Assembly: GCA_946811695.1 (NCBI GenBank)
Contig: OX328132.1
Location: 58,928,449-58,992,448, forward strand
DNA: 64,000 nt
Reading direction: 5' to 3'
From: Gonocerus acuteangulatus
Lineage: Eukaryota; Arthropoda; Insecta; Hemiptera; Coreidae
A program made the position numbers and the translations under genes. Every line of letters starts with the position of its first letter. The first letter of the stretch is position 1. This document shows positions 11,324 to 23,459 of this stretch, one piece after another. Below the pieces are notes generated by a model, which saw only the letters and a list, made by a program, of their open reading frames with translations, searched no databases and had not been told where the DNA came from.

Positions 11324-12878
11324 CAGTGGAACATGGATAATTCGAACTTCAGTAATTCGAATATGTCTCTCGATCCCTAGTATTTAGGGCATAAACAATG
11401 TAAAAAAAATCGTGGTTAATTCGAATAAAAGTTTGGATAATTCGAATTTTTTACGAGGCTGTGCCTCCAAAGGAAAGTGGACGGAGAGGCGGTCGATCTT
11501 AAATCTTGTGAAAATATTCTCCCCTGGGGTAAGTTTGATAGTAAGATAGGGATGTAGGGGTTCCGGGACAAGAAGCACGGCGGTCTCAGAGTCTAGCTCT
11601 TGGACTTCTCCAAAGTGGTGGGTCGCGCTTCCTCCCTTCCTTACAAATACAACATATGAAATTACAAAAATAAAAAGCAATAAAAAACTAAGGGAAAGAG
11701 ACAAAAAGAACGACTAATACCCGTTCATATGAACTAAACAGACGTATTTGAAGTTTTAAGCACTTATTTCTTCGATCGACATCACCTAATCAAAAATTGT
11801 TTCAGAATCTTTTTTTTAGAGAATTTAGAAAGCTTTCAAATAGTTTCTATACACTTATCAAAATTTCCCAACCGTGTTCGAGATATTAATGAAAGTATAC
11901 GAAGTTCCCAAAACTTTTCATGTCTGTTCATAAAATATTTTATTCTAACCCTTCCTTACCTCCAAACGTAACAAAAAGTTTAACATGATAGTTTTGATGA
12001 AATTCAAACATGCGAAAAATGTTTCAACTGAATCCCTTGATTGTAAGTACCCAAACCAAAAACGTTATTCAGCAACTATTTTTCCAATTTTCTCGAAAAC
12101 GGTTGAAGCTATCGCCATAAAAATGGTGTCATTCGTTCTCGTAGGCCAAGAAGCCTATAAAACAAGTACTTACATGCATATGAACTCAAAAACGTAAGCG
12201 TTACGATTTTTTTTGCGCGAATTTCGCCCCAAACGCCATCTTCCAGTGGGCGGATTTTGCTGATTAACGAACTTGACCTTTCAAATTGTACGAAGGATTT
12301 TTGTACCAAATTTCATCAAAATCAGACCATTGCTCTCTGAGCTACGCCGCGAACAGACAAATATATATATATATATATAAATATATAAATAAATATATAA
12401 ATATATATAAATATATAAATATATATATATATATACAAATTTGAACCACCGTCATTTTCGGTCTCTAGGGGTTCCGAAACGCAAAATTTTCTAGTCGGCA
12501 CTTCCGGATTGTTTCATGAGATCAACCTTATAAGCGGGGTTCCTCCCTATGAAGGGAGGGAGGAACCGCGCTAAAAATCTGAAATTGCCAAGGACTTACC
12601 TGAAAAATAAATAAAAAATTCTTGCCCATGAAAGTGACTTTTTTTCAAAACAATAGACTTTTATTTTCACATTTTTGCTAAATTATTTATTACTTATTTA
12701 CGTAATCATCAATTACTTATTTTCGTATCAATTGTTTGTTTTTCTTTAAATTAAAAAATGTGAAACTATGAAGTTCGATTTTTTAGCCCTTTATTTTCGA
12801 AAACTTTTGTAATTCGAATTTTGGATAATTCGAACTTTTTTATCGGTCCCTAGAGGCTCAAATTATCCAAGTTCTCTG
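11324..12878. mobile_element. pogo/Tigger-like element containing a nested Helentron-like copy
   Basis: The left end CAGTGGAACATGGATAAT followed by TCGAAC is the familiar pogo/Tigger terminus. The right end read inward on the minus strand is CAGAGAACTTGGATAATTTG. Both ends carry repeated GGATAATTCGAA blocks and a CCCTAG/CTAGGGACCGA block. A Helentron-like element at about 11735-12577 occupies the middle, and no transposase is evident. The open minus frame 11384-11704 is not recognisable. TA target duplications are not clean. Confidence 0.7.
11735..12577 (-). mobile_element. Helentron-like non-autonomous element, 3'-truncated
   Basis: Same family as the copies at 38-43.6 kb. The 5' end on the minus strand is TTTTTAGCGCGGTTCCTCCC at about 12577, with a GGTTCCTCCC/GGGAGGAACC hairpin. 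It then crosses an internal TA-rich microsatellite (12361-12434) into GAACAGACAAATATAT-flanked unique sequence and the GATTTTGATGAAATTTGGTA block. The subterminal GGAACCGCGCTAA and 3' hairpin seen in the other copies are missing here. Confidence 0.7.
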
Positions 12879-12879
12879 A

Positions 12880-13205
12880 ACCGCCAAGAAGTGATGAATA
12901 AATTACATGGTGAAAACTGGAAGAATTTAGTAAGGTATATAAAATGTGCTGGGCGCTACAGACCATTTTTAGTTGCTTAGTATAACTTCTAAATTCTAAA
13001 TAGTTAAGAACTGTGTATTTTCCTATTTACGAAGTGAAATAGTTTTAATTCTGTAGATTCATTTATTTTGTATGTTGTATTGCTGATTTTTTATTTATTT
13101 CATTAAAAGGGTTTCGCAACTATGGCTATGAGCCCTAATACAGATTATAAAATATACACACTTCATTTACACTATGATGACGTTTATAAAACTTACATTT
13201 ACACT
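12880..13205. other. no recognisable feature
   Basis: Short AT-rich gap between the pogo-like element and the Helitron. Confidence 0.4.
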
Positions 13206-13209
13206 TATA

Positions 13210-13882
13210 TCTATATATATATAAATCACGTGACTGTCTGTTTTTCTGTTTGTTTGTTTGTTCCTTATACAAATTCACACCGTTTGACCGATTTTGACCA
13301 AACTTGGAATAATGGTAGGTCTTGATACAGGAAGTATCGTAGGCTAAGTTAAAAATTTCTACGAGCTGTCTGTCTGTATGTTTGTTCCTTATACAAATCC
13401 TAACCGTTTGACCGATTTTGACCAAACTTGGCACACAGGTAGGTCGTGATACGGGGCGTGTCATAGGCTAGGTCAAAAACGCCTACCAGCTGTCTGTCTG
13501 TCAGTATGTTTGTTTCTTATGCAAATCCACACCCTCTCCGATTTTGACCAAACTTGGCACACAGGTAGGTCGTGATTCGGGGCGTATCATAGGCTAGGTC
13601 AAAAACGCCTACCAGCTGTCTGTCTGTCAGTATGTTTGTTTCTTATGCAAATCCACACCCTCTTCCGATTTTGACCAAACGTGACACACAGGTAGGTCGT
13701 AATACGGCTAGAGTCATAGGCTAGGTTAAAATCGTCTATGACTCACAGTTCGGAGATCACGAGTTCGAAACAATGAACTCAAATTGTTACAGATTTTAAT
13801 ATTAATTATTTGGTTTCTAATTTATTTTTGCTTTTATAAATGCAGAAAGTAGGAGTAGCGTAGCACGCTGGGTAACAGCTAG
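13210..13882 (+). mobile_element. non-autonomous Helitron with canonical ends
   Basis: Begins TCTATATATATATAA directly after an A. Ends GGGTAACAGCTAG directly before a T, giving the A|TC...CTAG|T insertion signature. The 3' end has the expected small hairpin (AGCGT-AGC-ACGCT) 9 nt before CTAG. Inside are four tandem units of about 123-127 bp, each with ATTTTGACCAAACTTGG and GGTAGGTCGT (starts near 13290, 13413, 13540, 13667). No Rep/helicase frame. Confidence 0.88.
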
Positions 13883-14059
13883 TAAGATATATATACATGT
13901 ATATACAGCAAAATTCATCTGAATAAAAATAATAAATACAAATATAAACAACAATTCATTTACATTTACAATTGCATTTTAATACAAATATAAAACACAA
14001 AATAACTAAAATAAGGTGCATTAGCGTCATTAAATCAACTCTATAGGTTATTAAAATAA

Positions 14060-14200
14060 ACATGTGTAAGTCGTGTGGCATGAGTAAATTATCTCGTCTT
14101 TTGCAGTCTGTCAGTATGTGATTTATCACACAGTGAGCACACGGGTCTGTCCTGTCTTTCCATTAAGTATGATGCTTATGCTGATTTTTAATTTTCTTCA
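14060..14200 (-). pseudogene. non-LTR retrotransposon C-terminal scrap
   Basis: The minus strand reads YLMERQDRPVCSLC and, after a frameshift, HCVINHILTDCKRRDN, the terminal Cys motif plus (V)NHILTDC of jockey/I-type LINEs. Only about 45 codons survive. Confidence 0.65.
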
Positions 14201-14548
14201 GAATATGCGCCTAGTTATGGTTTATTATTTCCTGCATGGATGTCTGCGATAATGGCCCAGACGATGATGCTTCGTTAACAAAAATAAAAATCATGGTCGG
14301 TTTTTGCTTATAGCCTACCAGGTTCACATTTTTTAATGCTTTTGCTTGGGGGATAGAACGAAACCGATGATTTTTAAAAAACATCGTTTTATTAACAGAA
14401 GAAAAGTTCTAAACTTGAAAATGTTGAAAAATCGTGCCCAGATGGAGGCCCTTACCTGTAATGACCCATCATCGGTCAAAGAAATACTGGCGAAGTCCTA
14501 AATGGGCATGATCAAGACCAATACGGGTGTTCCTTTCATAATATTATA

Positions 14549-14550
<2 letters not shown>

Positions 14551-14602
<52 letters not shown>
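14551..14602. repeat. (TA)n microsatellite
   Basis: Pure TA dinucleotides after a short TGTG stretch. Confidence 0.95.
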
Positions 14603-14608
<6 letters not shown>

Positions 14609-15022
14609 CTAATTGGCTGTTAAACGTATTTCATATTAATTAATATATCTGCTGGACGTAATGAAGATTTGAAGTCCAGTAAACCCAATAAGGCTTGGAA
14701 AATGTTATATAGTCCATCCTATTCTGGGTTTTATACTTTGAAATAACATACAAAATATCACATAATTTAAGAATTTTAAGATGCTTTCTTCAGTTTTAAT
14801 TAAAACCACCAATGTATTTGTTTTATCTTCAATTGATTTTTGGTGGATTCATTCTACTAAAACATTGTGTTATACGTGTTTTCAAAAGTTTTATCACATT
14901 CAATGCGCGATTTTGTTTACAATACTTTTAGTAAATAATGGACGATTTTTTTAATACAATAATTCAAACGTCAAAAAAAAAAATAATATTTTAATACATT
15001 GTTATTTATGATTTATTAAATA

Positions 15023-15443
15023 CTAGCTGTTGCCCAGTGTGCCATGCTACACCTACTTTCTGCCTATGACTCTCCCCGTATCAAGATCTCCCTGTATACC
15101 CAGTAACGCCAAAAACGGCCAAACGGTGTGAATTTGTTTAAACTGCATTACATGATTATATACTGATGTAAAGTCATAGACATTATCCAAAATGGCTGTC
15201 GATTCAAAATGGCCGTCAGAATCTGAATGGTTCAGTGTAGCCAATTTTTCTTGAACAAAACTTTTGACCTTTTGACCAAATTTTGAAATCTGGCTATTTT
15301 GACCTAACCTAGGAGATTTCCCGTATCAAGACCTACCTTTGTGCCAAGTTTGGTCAAAATTGGTCAAACGGTGTAGATTTGTATAAGGAACAAACAGATA
15401 TACGGACAAACAGACAGACACGTGATTTTTATATATATATAGA
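15023..15443 (-). mobile_element. non-autonomous Helitron, minus-strand copy
   Basis: Reverse complement begins TCTATATATATATAA at 15443 (after an A) and ends GGGCAACAGCTAG at 15023 (before a T), the same termini as 13210-13882. Both share the CACGTG-x-CTGTCTGTTTG block near the 5' end and the TTTGACCAAACTTGGCAC block. It holds a single, diverged internal unit instead of four. Its 3' hairpin is degraded. Confidence 0.85.
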
Positions 15444-17040
15444 TGACTTCAAAACCAACATAATGTTACCGCATTTACATTTAATGTTCGTCGCTAGAAG
15501 TATTCCGAAGAAGAGTGTGCTTGTCTAATTGGGCCAAAAATACAATAGAAATGGACTTTCAACTCTTGGAGCAAGTAGGTTTGGTCAGCCGGCCTGGCGA
15601 TGTGAACATTGAAATGGGCTCTAGAGGCGAGGGACGAACATCATATATACCTAATCGATTAGGCTAGAATACACGAGATTAAATCCGAATTAGAGGTTAA
15701 TCTCATCAAAGGCCATTCCTGCTTAATAGAGCTTTAGAACCGTGTGTACTTACTATCCAACTTAGGCAGTAATTGACTCAGCACTTCACAAACATTCTTG
15801 ATTCCGTGAATTACCTACCCATATTTGTACTTCACACAAGTGCTCAAAATCATTAATCTTGTGGATATGAGTCCTCATAAGTGTTTGTTATATACACACA
15901 TATATATATTTGTATATATGTGTGTATATCAGGGATCGAAAGAATTATTTTTTTGTCGAAAAAGCTAAAATTACTTTTATTTAAAAGTTTTAAGAGTCAA
16001 GATTTTTTAGGAGCTCCTAAAATTAAGTACATGACAATAAAAGTTAATGTAATACTTTTATTTTTTTTCAATGGGAAAGAATCGTTATCAGTATTTTAAT
16101 GTAGAATTTGGGGGTTTCGTTCGTTTACAATACCTGGAATACTGGGACGAAAGACAATCACACTCCCAAACCTATATTAATTAGCACTTATCCTACACTC
16201 CCAGCCCAGCGACTAAAGTAAGTGTTGCAAGAGCCTTTTCATCATTTAATATATACCCTAAAGTATATATTAAATGATTATAGGTATAATCTAAATTCCA
16301 CGAAATTACAAGATAAATTATTATTGAAATTTAATTAATTATTCAAAACATGTGAAATGTTCTTTGTTTAAAAAAAATATTTTTCTTAATTTAGTAAAAT
16401 ATATTTGTTGATGCAAAACAAAAAATAAACCTTAGTAGCATTAATTTATTCCTTTAAACTCTTTCCAATTGAGTATTTTAATAACCATTATTTTAAAACT
16501 TTTATTTTTTAAGTTGAAAAATAAGAGTAAAAAAACCAATTTCTCTTTTATTATTATTAGACATTACTGCTACTCCCTAAAAATGAAAATACAAGTAAAA
16601 GTTTAAAAAGTACTTTTTTAAAATAAATGTTGATGTCTTTCTTTTATTGAATTATACGTTATAAGCAATTTTTGCTTGTGGCAAGATTCTTTTAAGGATC
16701 CTTGAGCTACTGAACTTTAAGTTGGCAATTCTGCTTCCATTCGTGTAGACATTTTTTTCTTGATTCACGAGGTCAACATTATGGAGTAGCGATTCATTAC
16801 TTCAGCCGGTGGTATTTCTTTTTATGTATATAAGATTCGGTAACATTTCTAAAGGATTGCCAGCTATCTAAATAACTTAGAAGGTTTGTGTGTACAGGAT
16901 ATAGAGTAGGCTCAGTCTAACGCAGCCGTTGATTACAATTTACCTGAACTCTATAATAAACTATAAAACTGACCAATGCTTGCGAAAAACATGAAACAGA
17001 AAACGTTTGCTATATAAGTTTCTTGAAATACTAATAAGTT
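15444..17040. other. no recognisable feature
   Basis: AT-rich sequence with a short TATATG tract near 15900. No coding similarity. Confidence 0.4.
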
Positions 17041-17045
17041 GGTCA

Positions 17046-17212
17046 GAGTGGGTCACCCCGTAGTTCGAGTCAGGCTGGCTCGAACCACGGGGTGACTCAG
17101 TCAGCAGGGATTTTTCTTATTTCAGTGCCCGTTGAAAATATTCTCCCCTGCATCATGGATGTCGGCGTTAATGACCTAAAAGTCGGTGCCTCATAAAAAT
17201 AAATAAAAAAAA
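17046..17212 (+). mobile_element. degraded SINE with a strong hairpin in its head
   Basis: 17148-17212 carries the tail GGATGTCGGCGTTAATGACC and an A-rich end, matching the tRNA-SINE tail at 8.5 and 36.8 kb. Upstream, two 24-nt arms (17046-17069 and 17079-17102) are near-perfect reverse complements around a 9-nt loop. The left arm contains GTTCGAGTC, a B-box-like sequence, so the hairpin may have arisen by duplication of a tRNA head in inverted orientation. Confidence 0.55.
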
Positions 17213-17493
17213 CACGTTAATTTAAATAAGTTTTACATGTTTCTCACCATTTTAGGTGCCTCTTTAGTAGCTAAAATACGATTTGCACTATATTTGTTTA
17301 TTTATTAATAAGTATTCACTACTACGCGATTTCACTCTTTCAAGGTGGTACCTGTATGGTCTAATAAACCAGGACTGTGATAAGAAATTTAATTCACTTA
17401 TTCCCATAAACAAAGTTTTGGAAATGTCTGTAGTATGCCTGAAAGCCCTGGTTATTCAGCAGATGTTTTCAAATGGGATTGTATAGTCTATTA

Positions 17494-17617
17494 GTGTCCA
17501 AGTAGGGGACTATTGTGTTTATGTAGTGTCTTCTGTGTTTTAACAATTCGTTCATGTCATGTGGCATATTTAGTTTCTGTCGTTTTCTGCATTCCGTAAG
17601 TATGAGTTTTACCTAAT
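17494..17617 (-). pseudogene. non-LTR retrotransposon C-terminal scrap
   Basis: The minus strand reads VKLILTECRKRQKLNMPHDM in frame and open for 39 codons, matching the VKHILTEC-type end of LINE ORF2 proteins. Nothing upstream is preserved. Confidence 0.55.
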
Positions 17618-18339
17618 TACCTACTGTAGTAGTCAGCAGGGGGGAAAAAATTGGTCAGTGTGTTAATTTTTAATGCAATGTTTTTTAACAAAGAAGTTGG
17701 TCGGATTGTACAAGATTTATTTTTCCTCAATTTTTTCTTCAACGATGGATAAATCAACCTGTTTAAAAATAAATTCGACAAATGACTTAATTATAACCCT
17801 GAAAATAGTTTACTCAAACTATTTACATCCGCTGGTTCATTCATCATTCACTATGGTAAATATCACGGTCTGATACTCCACGAATATTTGATGACATTAC
17901 TTCATTGATCAGCTCCGTTAGTTCTCTGTTATCAGATGACTAATTAAATAGTTCTTCATCCACTATCTCATTCATCATTCACTAGAGCTGGTTGGATGAT
18001 AGCTACAGCTTGAACTTTATGCCGCTGGATAAATCTTCTTTAGCTTACAGCTGTCTTATCAGTAAGTATGGACACTGCGCATTATTCTTCCGGCTCACAT
18101 GTCATTCACAAAATTCATAATAGTTAATAAATCTACATTTTTATATAAAAATGAGTGATTATGAATCACTCACGGGTGTTAGCGCGTTTCCTCTCTACCC
18201 TATGATTTGGCGAGGAGAACCTAAAACTAAAGGGAAAATCCGAAAACATAAAAAAGTTGAGTTTTCGCCTTTCCCCAAGGCTTTTCGTATACACGCAAAA
18301 ATGACCGACAAACAGCTCGACGCACTACCAAACTGTCAT

Positions 18340-18610
18340 CCTCCTCAAATCAAACCTTGACGGTACCAACTCAAAATTCACTTACAAAAAGTATTGATAC
18401 CCTCCCAAAAAAACTGACGTTGAAAAAAAGATGCCGAGTTCCAGGCCCCTCCCAAAAGCAGTTAGCCTATCAAAGATAGTATTTGACCAAGTTTTAGGCC
18501 CTTGATACCGTGCCAAAAACCTAACGATACCATCTCACTTATTTGTGCGTTTCCAACTTGGCCAGTTTTCGTTAAATAATGGCCGCGATCAATAACGATT
18601 GGATTAATTA
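18340..18610 (+). repeat. single arm of a fold-back repeat family
   Basis: The block AACTCAAAATTCACTTACAA and about 230 bp after it match the left arm of the inverted repeat at 34110-34655, including CAGTT(A/T)GCCTAT and TCACTTATTT(G/T)TGC. The opposite arm is absent here. Confidence 0.65.
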
Positions 18611-18970
18611 AAAAATTTAAGCAAATTATTCAGGAACGCAGTATACACTACCCAAATTCTGAGGAAAGTGTTTAATGATGCACCTGCGTGAAAGACGTTT
18701 TTATATTATATATAGTTTTTGCTGGTCATTTTCTGTCAAATGCTACCCACATTTGCATATTGACAGTTTCCTATCCTAAGCCAGCCAAGGTATGTTTTTG
18801 TGTTTGTCTGCCTTTTTATCATGAATTTATGACATCTTCGTATCTATATCATGCGCCAGTAGAACTTTTTCCCCCGCATCAGCCAATAATTTAATTACTC
18901 TTTTTTTAACATAAGTGGCTTGGTTCCCAAGATCTTGCCCCAATTCATTTATAATTGAAATAAAAAGAAG

Positions 18971-19102
18971 GGTCTCTCCGTGGTCAAGTGGTCTTGGAAG
19001 TCTTGGATTGATTCACATGCGGGAGACGGTGGTTCGAGTCCCACCGGCAAGGCATTTTCCTCATTTCATAGTAGTCGGTCTGCTGTAAAAAAAAAAAAAA
19101 AA
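18971..19102 (+). mobile_element. tRNA-derived SINE, second type
   Basis: The tRNA-like head has CCGTGGTCAAGTGGTC (A-box region) and GGTTCGAGTCC (B box), followed by a short body and about 18 A at 19086-19103. Its tail differs from the GCGCCG-tailed SINEs. No clear target duplication was found. Confidence 0.7.
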
Positions 19103-19109
19103 AAGACTA

Positions 19110-19900
19110 AGACTTAACATCCTTTCTCATCCAACCTTAGGCCTTAGAAAACCAGCCTCTTCGTGCAGATAATCTATTTAGCTGCAACCTCTACTAAATA
19201 GCTTCAAGAATCGCCGAGAAATCTACAAGAATAGCATAAACCATAGCGATTAAAAACTAGAAATTGGTCAGGGCCTTGTGAGTTATCGGAGAGTACATAA
19301 CTGACCGTAACGGAGTAAGTAACATCTGTCAATCATGACAATTGTCAGTTAGTTTGAAGTCTAACAAGGAAGGAGAGTTGGCTCTATGGCTGATTGCATT
19401 AGTTAATTTACCATTCATTCCGGGTAGTTTGTTTACTTCTTCATCTGGAGCAGTGTTGGCATTGTTCCCAATTACATTGCTGTCTCCTTTAGAGACCAAC
19501 TCAGATAAGAATACGCCCACATTTAATCTCCATTAAAATTGAAATGTCTCAAAGCAAACAATTTAATCATATTTAGTAGTATTTAATATTTAATGTTTTA
19601 AGGTCTACTGACCGTGTCATTGTGATAATAACTGACATTTCGCCAGACATTCTGCCGGCTTCCCCAGGGTATATTCTCAGAATAATCCCTGAATGTCCAG
19701 AAGACCGTAAAACATTAAGTACCATGGACCGTGGAAGTCCGAAGAATCACATTTAATATTCATATTTAATATTTATATTTAATAATCATATTTAATATTC
19801 TTGGGGTTTAAGTTGCTGCAATTTGTTAGAAATGATTGTATATTATTTTAATCTGCGGATGTCTCATGCCACTTGTCAACTTCTCATAATATCCTTTATT
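19110..19900. other. no recognisable feature
   Basis: Opposite-strand open frames of 63-64 codons at 19329-19536 overlap each other and match nothing I recognise. Confidence 0.35.
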
Positions 19901-19903
19901 TAG

Positions 19904-19944
19904 TGCTCTACATGTTTCGCGTTTTTGTCACCTCTTCAGGAGCA
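19904..19944 (-). ncRNA. hammerhead-ribozyme-like motif, best copy
   Basis: Minus strand, 5' to 3': stem I arm TGCTC, core box CTGAAGA, a 14-nt stem II region, core box GAAA, then CATGT (the A before it pairs with its last T and C with G, a 2-bp stem III), A as the unpaired cleavage-site base, and GAGCA, which pairs perfectly with TGCTC. This is the type I hammerhead layout with a minimal palindromic helix III. Stem II is weak (three pairs including one wobble after a bulged G). Such ribozymes are known from Penelope-like retroelements and satellites; activity here is untested. Confidence 0.45.
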
Positions 19945-20530
19945 ACTCAATTAAATAAATAAATTTAGCCTTAGCGAAAGAAGACCTTCGCCCATACTAA
20001 TAGAATAAAGCTAATATAGTTGTTGTCCTTCAACTGTTTATTATTGAACGATTATTTTCTTATATCGATTCCAGATAAATATTTTGTTCTCAAGTAGAGA
20101 CCTAAGTTGTAATAAGATTGAAACGATCGGTATCGACATAATTGACACATTTTGTCAATTATACTGAAAAATATTTTATTTAATCTCCGATTTTTTTATT
20201 TAGTTTTTTCATATTTTTAATAATGTCTATATATTTTGTTTTTTATTTTTGTGGGTCGTTTTCTTAATCTAGTATTTTTACATTTTCGCAAGCAAATGCG
20301 TGTCTATGTTTTATTGCCGGATCCACATTTTATCCACTTCTTTAGAAACTTTCCTGATTCTTCTACATAAACTTTCTCACAATTCGCGGAGACGCAAAGA
20401 AAAACAAATCAAATCAGTGGAACCAACTAACTATAACACATTCCGGTAAAACCCCATCATTGCTAATAAGATTCAAAATGCATACAAAAAGATAGGCAAA
20501 CTATCTTGGAGTTGCCAAAATAAATTGAAG

Positions 20531-20634
20531 AATTCTTACAGCAAAATAAAAGATAAATTAAAGGAGAAGGAAACCAGATATAATTTATAAAAAATTAACT
20601 TTATTAATTTATCTTTTATTCTGCTATAAGAATT
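20531..20634. repeat. 31-bp inverted repeat (hairpin)
   Basis: The arm starting AATTCTTACAGCAAAATAAA at 20531 is mirrored at 20604-20634 with two mismatches, around a ~42-nt loop. It could be a tiny MITE or deletion derivative. Confidence 0.7.
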
Positions 20635-20639
20635 ATTAC

Positions 20640-21830
20640 TTTTATTTTTATAAGCCCAAGATATATCGTCTAGCTCCGTGCATATATTTTTAACCACATT
20701 GGCTATAATTATACCCGAATGTGTTCCAGTATGCTTCGGTGATTTGAATTTGTTTGCCTGTTGTTCAAGAATATGGAAGTTGGTAGTCCGTTCGTCAGAT
20801 TTTAAAGTGCCAATATTTATGTTAGTGGGAATTTCATTTTTAATCAAGAAGTTATTAAAAATGTTGATAAAAATAAAAAAATTGATTAAAAATAAAACAT
20901 GTTGATTAAAAATAATAAAAAAAATGATTAAAAATAAAAGAAATAATTATTTTTAATCAAAAAGTTGTGAAGTTTCGTTTGCATCATTTTTCAACTTTTA
21001 GTTTTAAAAATTATTGCCATCCGCTACTTGTGTTTCGTTTGATTTGCATGATAAAGTCTCGCTACCATTATATTTTACAGCAGTATAGTTGTATATATAC
21101 ATTACTTATTGCTTAATATGTCTCCTTATAGATATAAAAGCAATGCGAATAAAATTTCGAATTTATATTTTGTTCTTTTTATTCTAAACTTCATTATTTT
21201 ATTTTATATCTCATTATTTATTAGTTTATAATTATTATTTTATTATATTTATAGCCCTGATGAAGGTTATTTACTATTGGAAAAAACTAATTTTACCGGA
21301 ATATTGCGACCTACGATCTCCATTCTTGTTACTCCTGTTCATCTTCCCAATATGAATTTTGTCCTCTGATGCAAAAATCAATTATCGATCGACAGAAACA
21401 GTTTCTTATTCCTTGCCCTAATCCCGAGGACAATAACAAAACTTTTGCCATACGTTCGTAAACTCCGCATTGTCCCGGTGAAATTAAGATGCACCTTTGT
21501 CCTTTAACTAAATTGGTGATCGATTTTTGAGCCGGAAAGTTTCAAAAACAAATTTCCGTTTAAGGGGACCCTCCCCGCTAAAGCGTTCGCTAAAGCGTTC
21601 ATGACTGCTCACTTACAGACGAATACAGGACAACGTTAACAAACACTATTAAAAAAGATAAAAAAGAGTGGCCATTAAGCCCAAAGGAGCTCTACGAAAA
21701 ATATCCTCTGGCTCTAGAAAAAATGATCAAACAAGTACACGAAGATTCAAGATTAAGATATTAGATTCGGAACCTCTGTGTTGTTGGCAAATCTCATGTA
21801 TGAGTAAAGATGGAGGAACAATGATTTATA
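20640..21830. other. no recognisable feature apart from GATTAAAAATAA repeats
   Basis: Several GATTAAAAATAAAA copies at 20870-20960; otherwise no structure or coding similarity. Confidence 0.35.
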
Positions 21831-22285
21831 TTGCTTATATTGATTTATCTGTTAGCTTTATATTCTTATATTTATAATAATATTTTATATCTATATTTTT
21901 ATATTTGTATTCTACATCTATATTTAATATTTACATTCTATATTTATATTCTATATTTGTATTTTATATTTATATATTTTTATACCCATATTTTATATTT
22001 ATATTTTATACTTATATTTTAAATTCATTTTTATATTTATATTTTATATTTATATCTTATATTTATATTTTATATTTATATCTAAGATTTATATTTTATG
22101 TTTATATCTTATATATATATATATTTATATTTAGATTTATATTTATATTAGTATTTTATACTTGAATCTTATATTTGTATTCTATATTTATGTTTTGTGT
22201 ATGTATGTATCTGTGTATGTGAATGTATATGTATGTGTGTGTGTGTATATGTATGTATGTATGTGTGTGTGTGTGTATGTATATG

Positions 22286-22354
<69 letters not shown>

Positions 22355-22480
22355 GTGTGGGTGTGTATATATGTATGTATATATTATATTTATTTATTTT
22401 ATTTTTATATTTATATTTTGTATTTATTTATAATATTTATATTTTATATTTACATTTTATATTTATATCCTATATTTATA
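21830..22480. repeat. low-complexity TTTATAT / TGTATG / TA region
   Basis: Degenerate (TTTATAT)n of about 12-bp rhythm, then GTATGTGTGT blocks, (TA)n at about 22289-22350, and TTTATATTTATATTTTATAT again. All reading frames here are Tyr/Ile/Phe-rich artefacts. Confidence 0.95.
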
Positions 22481-22651
22481 TATACTATATGCTTTGTTTT
22501 TGCAAAGTTTTTCTTTGCTCTTTCATATTAAATTTAGACTAATGTTAGAGGGAATTTCTGTAAATTGTATTCAACTAGAATGACATTCGATATAAGATTT
22601 AGACTATACCAGATACATATTAGGTTAAAAATATGATGCCCCTCAATATTG

Positions 22652-22681
<30 letters not shown>
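22652..22681 (+). repeat. poly(A) tract
   Basis: About 30 A; a possible retroposon tail without a recognisable body. Confidence 0.85.
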
Positions 22682-22684
<3 letters not shown>

Positions 22685-23099
22685 GTACATAAAGTGTAAA
22701 TGTTGTTTATATAAAATCTATATATTTAGAACAAAATGTAATATATAAAAAAATGTATGTTATATGCAAAGCATGGGACATGCAGAATAAACTCCCTCTC
22801 TATAGGGTTACTATAGGGAGGAAATAGAGAGTGCTCTAACTACCCCTAATAATTCATTGTAACCTTAACTATCCCTAACGATTCTCGGTTACCCAAACCA
22901 TTTCTAAACATTTAATGGTTTCCAACTCATTTCTTGCCACTCTTTAAAGCTTTATACATCCCGGAACATCCCAAATAATTCACTTCAAGATAAATAGACT
23001 GGACATTTTTTTTTGTAAGTGTAATTTACTTCCATAGTTTGTGCTGGAATAAGTGTACTCGTCAATCAATTACAAATTCCTCTACCCAATTATAAAAGT

Positions 23100-23250
23100 A
23101 ATTCTGTAAACAAACTGTGGAAAATTCAAAATAAAACAAAAGCCTGGCTGAAAGAAAACCTAACAAGACGACAACAACTTATTTTGACCAGACATCGCAT
23201 AGGGCACACTTTACTAACGCACTCTTATTTAATAGAACGACGAAACTAAC
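23100..23250 (+). pseudogene. non-LTR retrotransposon RNase H end
   Basis: The plus strand reads LWKIQNKTKAWLKENLTRRQ followed by RIGHTLLTHSYLIERR, the RIGH(T)xLTHSYL motif of LINE RNase H domains. The frame then stops. About 48 codons survive, with the 5' part lost. Confidence 0.75.
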
Positions 23251-23337
23251 ATGTGTGCACTTCTTATACTATTATACAAGAATACAATATTACATATTCA
23301 TTCAATTAAACAATCAATCAGTTAACAAATTTTACAA

Positions 23338-23459
23338 AGTAACAAATTAACACATTTTGACTTATTGATCCATGATTTCATCACACAAGGTATTTGAAAG
23401 TAACAAATTAACACATTTTGACTTATTGATCCATGATTTCATCACACAAGGTATTTGAA
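23338..23459 (+). repeat. 61-bp direct duplication
   Basis: Two apparently identical adjacent 61-bp copies (23338-23398 and 23399-23459), each starting AGTAACAAATTAACACATTT. The identity suggests a recent event. Confidence 0.9.
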
